Assembly (NCBI RefSeq): GCF_014648195.1
Contig: NZ_BMQQ01000001.1
Span: 1 to 42,827 of the forward strand
DNA from: Streptomyces purpureus
Lineage (GTDB): Bacteria > Actinomycetota > Actinomycetes > Streptomycetales > Streptomycetaceae
Direction of reading: 5' to 3'
Length of the DNA stretch: 42,827 nt
Part shown: one piece after another, positions 35,412 through 42,827 of the stretch
How positions within the stretch are numbered: the first letter of the stretch is position 1
Layout: the number at the start of each line of letters is the position of its first letter
Made by a program: the position numbers and the translations under genes
The notes under the pieces: generated by a model
Database searches by the model: none
What the model saw: only the letters and a program-made list of their open reading frames with translations
Told to the model about the DNA's origin: nothing

Positions 35412-37049
35412 ATGACTGCAACCCTCGTCGCCAAGGACCTCGCCGCCGGCCACGGCGAACGCTCGCTCTTCTCCGGCCTCGACCTCGTCGTCGCCCCCGG
35501 CGACGTGATCGGCCTCGTCGGCGTCAACGGCGCCGGAAAGTCGACTCTGCTGCGGCTCCTCGCCGGACTCGACACCCCCGAACAGGGCGAGCTGCGGCTC
35601 TCCCCGCCCGCCGCCACCGTCGGCCACCTCCCCCAGGAGCCGGAGCGCCGCGCCGGGGAGAGCGTCCGTGCCTTCCTCGCCCGCCGCACCGGCGTGGCCG
35701 CCGCCCAGGCCGCCATGGACGAGGCCACCCAGGGCCTGGTCGACGGCGCGCCCGGCGCCGACGACGCGTACGCCGTCAGCCTGGAACGCTGGCTGAACCT
35801 CGGCGGCGCCGACCTCGACGAGCGCGCCGAGGAGGTCGCCGCCTCCCTCGGCCTCACCGTAGGCCTCGACCAGCCGATGACCTCGCTCTCCGGCGGCCAG
35901 GCCGCCCGCGCCGGACTCGCCTCGCTGCTGCTGTCGCGCTACGACGTCTTCCTCCTCGACGAGCCCACCAACGACCTCGACCTGGACGGCCTGGAGCGGC
36001 TCGAAGGCTTCGTCCGGGGTCTGCGCGCCGGAACCGTCGTCATCAGCCACGACCGCGAATTCCTCAGCCGTACGGTCACCAAGGTCCTTGAGCTCGACCT
36101 CGCCCAGCAGCGGATCACCCTCTACGGCGGCGGCTACGACGCCTACCTGGAGGAGCGGGAGACCGCCCGCCGGCACGCCCGCGAGGACTACGAGGAGTAC
36201 GCCGACAAGAAGGCCGCCCTCGAAGGCCGCGCCCAGATGCAGCGCTCCTGGATGGACAAGGGCGTCAAGAACGCCCGCCGCAAGGCGGGCGACAACGACA
36301 AGCTCGGCCGGAAGTTCCGCAGCGAGGCCAGCGAGAAGCAGGCCGCCAAGGCCCGCCAGACCCAGCGCATGATCGAACGCCTGGAGACCGTCGATGAGCC
36401 CCGCAAGGAGTGGGAGCTGCGGATGGAGATCGCCGCCGCGCCGCGCTCCGGCGCCGTCGTCGCAACGCTCAGGGACGCCGAGATCCACCGCGGCGGCTTC
36501 CGCTTCGGCCCGGCCTCGCTCCAGATCGACTGGGCCGACCGGGTCGCCATCACCGGCGCCAACGGCGCGGGCAAGTCCACCCTCCTCGGCGCCCTCCTCG
36601 GCCGCCTGCCGCTCGACGCGGGCCACGCCGCGCTCGGCCCGGGCGTCGTCGTCGGCGAGGTCGACCAGGCTCGCGGGCTCTTCCTGGGCGCCGAGTCGCT
36701 GCTCGACGCGTTCTGCGCCGCCGTCCACGACACCGAACCGGCCGAGGTGCGCACGCTGCTGGCCAAGTTCGGTCTCAAGGCCGACCACGTCCTGCGCCCG
36801 GCCACCACGCTCTCACCGGGCGAACGCACCCGCGCCGCGCTCGCCCTTCTCCAGGGCCGGGGCGTCAACCTGCTCGTCCTCGACGAGCCGACGAACCACC
36901 TCGACCTGCCGGCCATCGAGCAGCTGGAGTCGGCCCTCGACGCCTACACCGGCACGCTGCTCCTGGTCACCCACGACCGGCGGATGCTGGACGCCGTGCA
37001 CACCACGCGCCGCGTCGAGGTCGCGGCCGGCAAGGTCACCGAGCTCTGA
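35412..37049 (+). CDS. ABC-F family ATPase
   Basis: This 545-residue soluble protein has two fused ATPase domains and no membrane segments, which defines ABC-F proteins. These act on the ribosome in translation control or in resistance to ribosome-targeting antibiotics. Walker A motifs are GVNGAGKST (37-45) and GANGAGKST (about 382-390). Signatures are LSGGQ (about 159) and LSPGE (about 466). Walker B elements are DEPTNDLDLDG and DEPTNHLDLP. The linker between domains (about 250-330) is Lys/Arg-rich (KGVKNARRKAGDNDKLGRKF), as in EttA/Uup relatives. ATG at 35412 has GAGG a few bases upstream. Without a closely linked biosynthetic cluster, a housekeeping translation factor is more likely than self-resistance. 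Confidence 0.92.
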   Translation: MTATLVAKDLAAGHGERSLFSGLDLVVAPGDVIGLVGVNGAGKSTLLRLLAGLDTPEQGELRLSPPAATVGHLPQEPERRAGESVRAFLARRTGVAAAQAAMDEATQGLVDGAPGADDAYAVSLERWLNLGGADLDERAEEVAASLGLTVGLDQPMTSLSGGQAARAGLASLLLSRYDVFLLDEPTNDLDLDGLERLEGFVRGLRAGTVVISHDREFLSRTVTKVLELDLAQQRITLYGGGYDAYLEERETARRHAREDYEEYADKKAALEGRAQMQRSWMDKGVKNARRKAGDNDKLGRKFRSEASEKQAAKARQTQRMIERLETVDEPRKEWELRMEIAAAPRSGAVVATLRDAEIHRGGFRFGPASLQIDWADRVAITGANGAGKSTLLGALLGRLPLDAGHAALGPGVVVGEVDQARGLFLGAESLLDAFCAAVHDTEPAEVRTLLAKFGLKADHVLRPATTLSPGERTRAALALLQGRGVNLLVLDEPTNHLDLPAIEQLESALDAYTGTLLLVTHDRRMLDAVHTTRRVEVAAGKVTEL

Positions 37050-37076
37050 GCAGAGGGTCGCCACAGGGGGCCGCCC

Positions 37077-37247
37077 CTACGGGCGGTCCTTCTCCTCGTA
37101 CGTCTCGTCGTCCGGCCGGCGCGGCCGGGCCGGGTCCACGGGCGGCGCGGCCCGCTCGCCGTGCTTGCGCTCCTTGCGGCGAGCCCCGCGCTTCTCCTCC
37201 TCGAGGTGCTTGCGTACCTCTTCGGGCTTGTCTCCGATCTGGTTCAT
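37077..37247 (-). CDS. Small charged protein, 56 residues
   Basis: The minus strand encodes MNQIGDKPEEVRKHLEEEKR, then a basic stretch RKERKHGERAAP, and ends DETYEEKDRP before TAG. Half the residues are charged, and it is probably disordered or one helix. GGAAGG lies ten bases ahead of the ATG at 37247. Strong use of GAG/GAC/CGC codons and the clean start support a real gene despite its size. It converges with the ABC-F gene (27 bases between stops) and lies downstream of tex on the same strand, beyond a strong hairpin. No function is known to me. Confidence 0.6.
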   Translation of the reverse strand: MNQIGDKPEEVRKHLEEEKRGARRKERKHGERAAPPVDPARPRRPDDETYEEKDRP

Positions 37248-37338
37248 GACGGTCACGCCTTCCGCGTCCTGTGCTGATCAGGGGACGCGGCCAGCCTCAC
37301 ACAGCCCGCCTTCGCCCGCACGTCGGCCGCAACGAACC

Positions 37339-37379
37339 GCGGGTGGGGTGCCGGCACACCGTGCCGCCACCCCACCCGC
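37339..37379 (-). terminator. Long hairpin terminator after tex
   Basis: Perfect 12-bp arms GCGGGTGGGGTG (37339-37350) and CACCCCACCCGC (37368-37379) enclose a single C/C mismatch and a further 6-bp stem CGGCAC/GTGCCG with an ACC loop. It lies 33 bases after the tex stop. Confidence 0.8.
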
Positions 37380-37411
37380 CGCCTCTGCGCCGACGTGCGC
37401 ATACCCGCGGG

Positions 37412-39808
<2,397 letters not shown>

Positions 39809-39904
39809 GGGTCCCGACTCGCCTTCTCGTGCCTCAAGCTTGCGCCTGTATTCTGCCGGTTCACCGCCCCGAGCGCCGCAACCGCCCCCGCCGCGCGGCG
39901 CAGC

Positions 39905-40765
39905 TCAGCTCTTTCCGGTCAGGTCGGCCGGAAACGCGCCCGCCGTCAGCGCCCGCTCCAGGAAGCCCCGGCCGAGCTCGGTCAGCCGTGCCACGCCGGT
40001 GGCGCCGAGGTGCTCGTAGGGCGCCGCGTCCAGCCGGTCGGTGTGGTCCTCCAGCTCGGCGCGGAGCGCGGTGCCGTCCTCGGTCAACTCGCCGTCCGCG
40101 TCGATGATTCCGCGTATCCGCAGCCGCCCGGCGGCGGCCTCCCAGTCCGCGCGCCGCCAGCCGCGGGAGCCCAGCACCCAGCGGGGGGTCATGCCCTTGC
40201 CGGTGGCGGTGTGGCTGACGAGGGCCTCCACCGGGTCGAGCCCCGCGGTCAGCAGCGCGGCGAGATGCCCGTCGCCGCGGTGCTCGCGCAGCAGGGTGGC
40301 CGCGTACCAGTAGGCGAGGTGCGGCTGCTCGGGCACGGGGAGGTCGGCGTGGGCGGAGTACAGCGGCCGGGCGTGCCGGGTGCACGCCTCGGTGGCGGTC
40401 AGCGCCAGCCGGGCGGCCTCCTTCATCTCGGCGGACTCCACGGCGTCCCCGAGGACCCGCCGCAAGGTGGCGTCGACGACCCGCAGCCGCGCGTCCAGAA
40501 CCTCCTCGGGCGAGGCGACCCGCCAGACGGCGGGCAGATGCCGGCCCAGCAGGTCGTGGTTGTAGTTGTAGAACGCGGCGGCGACGGTCCCGGCCCCGAC
40601 CGCCCCAAGGGCGGCACTACGGGCGGCGAGCCGCGCGGCGGCGCCGTCGGTGATGCCGATCTCGGCGAACTCGCGGTCGCAGTCGGGGGAGAAGTAGTGC
40701 GTCGAGTGGATCGGGTTGAGCACGTTGTGACAGCGGCGTCCGGCGCGCGCGGGCAGAGAAGTCAT
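39905..40765 (-). CDS. SCO6745 family protein (helix-turn-helix, SalK-like)
   Basis: This 286-residue protein matches what I recall of the SCO6745 family, helical proteins with a MarR-like winged helix. Landmarks are LNPIHSTHYFSPDCDREF near the start, AAFYNYNHDLLGRHLPAVW (about 65-85), and LAYWYAATLLREHRGDGHLAALL. The carboxy-terminal part is GWRRADWEAAAGRLRIRGII, DADGELTEDG, then ELEDHTDRLDAAPYEHLG, the winged-helix and wing region. Function is not established. ATG at 40765 is chosen, and upstream in-frame sequence lies in repeat DNA. No clear ribosome site is present. A perfect palindrome at 40777-40792 overlaps its promoter region, so a TetR-type repressor may control it. Confidence 0.82.
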   Translation of the reverse strand: MTSLPARAGRRCHNVLNPIHSTHYFSPDCDREFAEIGITDGAAARLAARSAALGAVGAGTVAAAFYNYNHDLLGRHLPAVWRVASPEEVLDARLRVVDATLRRVLGDAVESAEMKEAARLALTATEACTRHARPLYSAHADLPVPEQPHLAYWYAATLLREHRGDGHLAALLTAGLDPVEALVSHTATGKGMTPRWVLGSRGWRRADWEAAAGRLRIRGIIDADGELTEDGTALRAELEDHTDRLDAAPYEHLGATGVARLTELGRGFLERALTAGAFPADLTGKS

Positions 40766-40776
40766 GGACGGCACGT

Positions 40777-40792
40777 TACCGACTGGTCGGTA
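40777..40792. promoter_or_regulatory. TetR-type operator upstream of the SCO6745-family gene
   Basis: TACCGACTGGTCGGTA has perfect 6-bp arms TACCGA/TCGGTA around CTGG. ACCGAC-N2-GTCGGT is a common TetR-family binding form in actinomycetes. It lies 11 bases ahead of the ATG at 40765. No TetR gene is in the window. Confidence 0.6.
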
Positions 40793-40970
40793 CGGAGGGA
40801 ATGCGGGGGCGGTACGTTGTTTTGACCGGCGGGGCGCACGGGGCGGCCGCACGCCGCCGACCTGCGGTAACCCGGCCGTGGACCGCGTGACCGGCGGCGG
40901 CTCTCGCCCCGGGCGAGGCGTGGGTGGCACGGACGCGCTCGCGGCCGACGGTGTTGGCCCGGCCGCCGGG

Positions 40971-41491
40971 GCCGCGCGGGGCCGAGCCGGGCTGTGGCCC
41001 TCGCCGCCGGGACCGGCGCGTCGGCGTTTCCCGTACGCCGTCGTCGGCCGGCCGCTCTGGGCAGGCCCGTGCGGGGCCCAGTCGTCAGAAACCGAGCGGG
41101 GCGGGCCAGGCTGCGGCTGTCGCCGCCCGGTGCGCCTCGCCGGCCGGGCCGCTTGGGCCCGGTAGTCCCAGGCCGCGCGGGCCCGAGCCGGGCTGTGCCC
41201 CTCGCCGCCGGGACCGGCGCGTCGGCGTTTCCCGTACGCCGTCGTCGGCCGGCCGTTCTGGGCAGGCCCGTGCGGGGCCCAGTCGTCAGAGGCCGAGCGG
41301 GGCGGGCCAGGCTGCGGCTGTCGCCGCCCGGTGCGCCTCGCCGGCCGGGCCGCTTGGGCCCGGCAGTCCCAGGCCGCGCGGGCCCGAGCCGGGCTGTGGC
41401 CCTCGCCGCCGGGATCGGCGCGCGTAGGCGTTTCCCGTACGCCGTCGTCGGCCGGCCGCTCTGGACCGGGCCGGCGGGGCCCAGTCCCCCT
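40971..41491. repeat. 201-bp tandem repeat, two full copies and a partial third
   Basis: Copy 1 is 40971-41171, copy 2 is 41172-41372, and copy 3 starts at 41373 and is recognisable to about 41491. Copies 1 and 2 differ at about six positions (about 97% identical). Copy 3 diverges after its midpoint. Each full copy carries a stem CCGGGCC/GGCCCGG around GCTTG. The whole gene-free stretch 40766-41645 (880 bases) is extremely GC-rich, so all six frames are mostly open. I see no start with a ribosome site and no protein motif, so I treat it as non-coding. Confidence 0.9.
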
Positions 41492-41645
41492 CGCAGGCGC
41501 GGCCCGCGCGGACGTTCCCGCGCGGCCTCCCCGGCGTGGCTGGTCCCCGGGGCCGGGATGCGGCCGGCGCCGCGCCAGGCCCGTGGCAGGAAAGGTGGGG
41601 TCTTCGTCATTGCGGCTGTCGTGGCGCCCGGCGAAGGATGGGGGC

Positions 41646-42617
41646 ATGACGAAGCGACCCGTCCTCGTCGTCCTCTTCGACGGCGTGCAGAGCCTGGATG
41701 TCACCGGACCGGTGGAGGTGTTCGCGGGTGCCGGGCAGCTCACCGGCTCCGGGGACGCCTATCCGATCCGTACCGCCTCGCTCGACGGCGGGCCCGTGCG
41801 CACCCAGAGCGGGCTGCGGATGCTGCCCGACTCCACGCTGGCGGAGGCCGGCCGGCCCCACACCCTCCTCGTCCCCGGTGGCGACGGCACCCGCACCCCC
41901 GACCCGCGCCTGATCGACTGGCTGCGCGAGAACGGCCCGCGGGCCACCCGGCTGGTGTCCGTGTGCACCGGCTCGCTGCTGCTCGCCGAGGCCGGGCTGC
42001 TCGACGGGCGCAGGGCGACCACCCACTGGTACGCCTGCGACCATCTGGCCCGGAACTACCCCGAGGTGACCGTCGAGCCCGAACCGATCTTCGTCCGGGA
42101 CGGGAACGTCGCCACCTCCGCCGGGGTCACCGCCGGCATCGACCTGGCGCTCGCCCTGGTCGAGGAGGACCTCGGCCGGGACGCCGCGCTCACCATCGCC
42201 CGCGCGCTGGTGGTGTTCCTGCGCCGCCCGGGCAACCAGGCGCAGTTCAGCGCCCAGCTCGCCGCCCAGACCGCCAAGCGTGAACCGCTGCGCGAACTCC
42301 AGGCCTGGATCGCCGACCATCCCGAGGCGGACCTGTCCGTGGAGGCGCTCGCCGCCCGCGCCCGGCTCTCACCCCGGCACTTCGCCCGCGCCTTCCAGGC
42401 GGAGACCGGGACCACCCCCGGCCGGTACGTCGACCGGGTACGCCTGGAGCACGCGCGCCGTCTCCTGGAGGAGTCGGCCGACGGCGTCCAGGAGGTCGCG
42501 CGCGCCGCGGGCTACGGCACCCCCGAGGCGATGCGGCGCGCCTTCGTCAAGGCGATGGACACGGCCCCGGCCGAGTACCGCCGCCGCTTCCACGCACCCG
42601 TACCGCCGGCCCGCTGA
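41646..42617 (+). CDS. GlxA family AraC-type transcriptional regulator
   Basis: This 323-residue regulator fuses a DJ-1/PfpI-like (class I amidotransferase fold) domain (1-190) to an AraC-type double helix-turn-helix (about 215-315). Cys107 in VSVCTGSLLLAEAG is at the nucleophile elbow, and TTHWYACDHL follows. The DNA-binding half has LSVEALAARARLSPRHFARA and VARAAGYGTPEAMRRAF. Such GlxA-like proteins control varied catabolic and stress genes, and the ligand is unknown. ATG at 41646 is chosen because the DJ-1 domain begins PVLVVLFDGVQSLD right after it, with AAGGATGGGGG upstream. The last eight residues (HAPVPPAR) and the stop are the first, slightly diverged copy of the tandem array that follows. 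Confidence 0.9.
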   Translation: MTKRPVLVVLFDGVQSLDVTGPVEVFAGAGQLTGSGDAYPIRTASLDGGPVRTQSGLRMLPDSTLAEAGRPHTLLVPGGDGTRTPDPRLIDWLRENGPRATRLVSVCTGSLLLAEAGLLDGRRATTHWYACDHLARNYPEVTVEPEPIFVRDGNVATSAGVTAGIDLALALVEEDLGRDAALTIARALVVFLRRPGNQAQFSAQLAAQTAKREPLRELQAWIADHPEADLSVEALAARARLSPRHFARAFQAETGTTPGRYVDRVRLEHARRLLEESADGVQEVARAAGYGTPEAMRRAFVKAMDTAPAEYRRRFHAPVPPAR

Positions 42618-42827
42618 CCGCGCCGGCTCCACGTACCCGTACCGCCGGCCCGCTGACCGCGCCGGCTCCACGTACCCGTACCGCCGGCCCGCTGACCGCG
42701 CCGGCTCCACGTACCCGTACCGCCGGCCCGCTGACGGCGCCGGCACCACGTACCCGTACCCCCGGCCCGCTGACGGCGCCGGCACCACCTACCCGTACCC
42801 CCGGCCCGCTGACGGCGCCGGCACCAC
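42589..42827. repeat. 39-bp tandem array beginning in the 3' end of the GlxA-type gene
   Basis: A partial unit at 42589-42613 is the end of the gene. Full units follow at 42614-42652, 42653-42691, 42692-42730, 42731-42769 and 42770-42808, and a partial one at 42809-42827 runs to the window edge. The first three full copies are identical. Later ones share C/G and A/T changes. Every unit begins CTGA, so each repeats the gene's stop codon in frame (39 = 3 x 13). The minus strand stays open with a 13-residue period (GRRYGYVEPARSA). Confidence 0.92.

Noticed and set aside
35412..37049. ABC-F gene as an antibiotic self-resistance determinant
   Set aside because: No biosynthetic cluster is in the window and the motifs fit housekeeping ABC-F proteins equally well.
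40762..41743. Long open frames on both strands across the 201-bp repeats
   Set aside because: They are Arg/Pro/Gly-rich in every frame, lack a ribosome site and known motifs, and follow from extreme GC content where stop codons are rare.
42369..42788. Minus-strand frame with 13-residue repeats (YGYVEPARSAGRR type) as a repeat protein
   Set aside because: It runs antisense into the conserved helix-turn-helix part of the GlxA-type gene and its start may lie outside the window. The repeat is explained by duplication of the gene's end. Kept only as a finding.

Overview
The window is chromosomal DNA from a Streptomyces-type actinomycete. Base composition is very GC-rich with strongly GC-biased third codon positions. 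Signal peptides are Ala-rich, there is an SsgA-like sporulation protein that only morphologically complex actinomycetes carry, and start codons include GTG and TTG. From memory only, ssgD at one end and an 'SCO6745 family' protein at the other recall the SCO6722-SCO6745 part of the S. coelicolor chromosome. No tRNA, rRNA, CRISPR array, transposase, integrase or phage gene was seen. This is ordinary chromosomal arm or flank sequence, not a mobile island.

Layout. 74-5069: ssgD, an exported Asp-box propeller protein with a His/Met-rich amino terminus, a YciI protein, an endonuclease V/VOC gene pair, a saccharopine-dehydrogenase-like oxidoreductase, and the frameshifted, truncated remains of a DinB-fold gene. 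5293-11051: a four-gene beta-oxidation operon (alpha-methylacyl-CoA racemase, acyl-CoA dehydrogenase, thiolase, FadB-like fusion). It has a 16-nt imperfect tandem repeat just upstream and a 14-nt tandem repeat plus a terminator hairpin just downstream. 11256-17728: a lipoprotein/membrane-protein pair, a MerR regulator with a recognisable 19-bp-spacer promoter, a macrodomain protein, a tail-anchored small protein, a trypsin-like protease, a sphingomyelinase and an MpaB-family oxygenase.

17700-27788 is the most coherent system: a beta-1,3-glucan (laminarin-type) utilisation locus. An exported GH81 endo-beta-1,3-glucanase is transcribed away from an ABC sugar importer (lipoprotein plus two permeases) that is followed by an intracellular GH1 beta-glucosidase. 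A LacI-family regulator lies about 1 kb beyond the GH81 gene. One palindrome, core GAGAGCGCTCTC, occurs once in front of each of the three transcription units, so a self-regulated three-operator regulon is the simplest reading.

27874-32942 is an exported peptidase cluster: an M1 metallopeptidase with a His-rich tail, divergent from an overlapping pair made of an S15-like dipeptidyl-peptidase and an M14 carboxypeptidase. 33019-39808 holds a BCCT transporter behind a 35-nt perfect inverted repeat, a small secreted coiled-coil protein, an ABC-F ATPase, a 56-residue charged protein, and the Tex RNA-binding protein. 39905-42827 holds an SCO6745-family protein behind a TetR-type palindrome, an 880-nt gene-free stretch containing a 201-bp tandem repeat, a GlxA-type AraC regulator, and a 39-bp tandem array. 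That array repeats the 3' end of the regulator gene and runs off the window.

All functional names rest on motifs and on remembered families. No database search was possible. The strongest candidates for something undescribed are the repeat arrays (5176, 11073, 40971, 42589) and the 32972 palindrome rather than any single protein.
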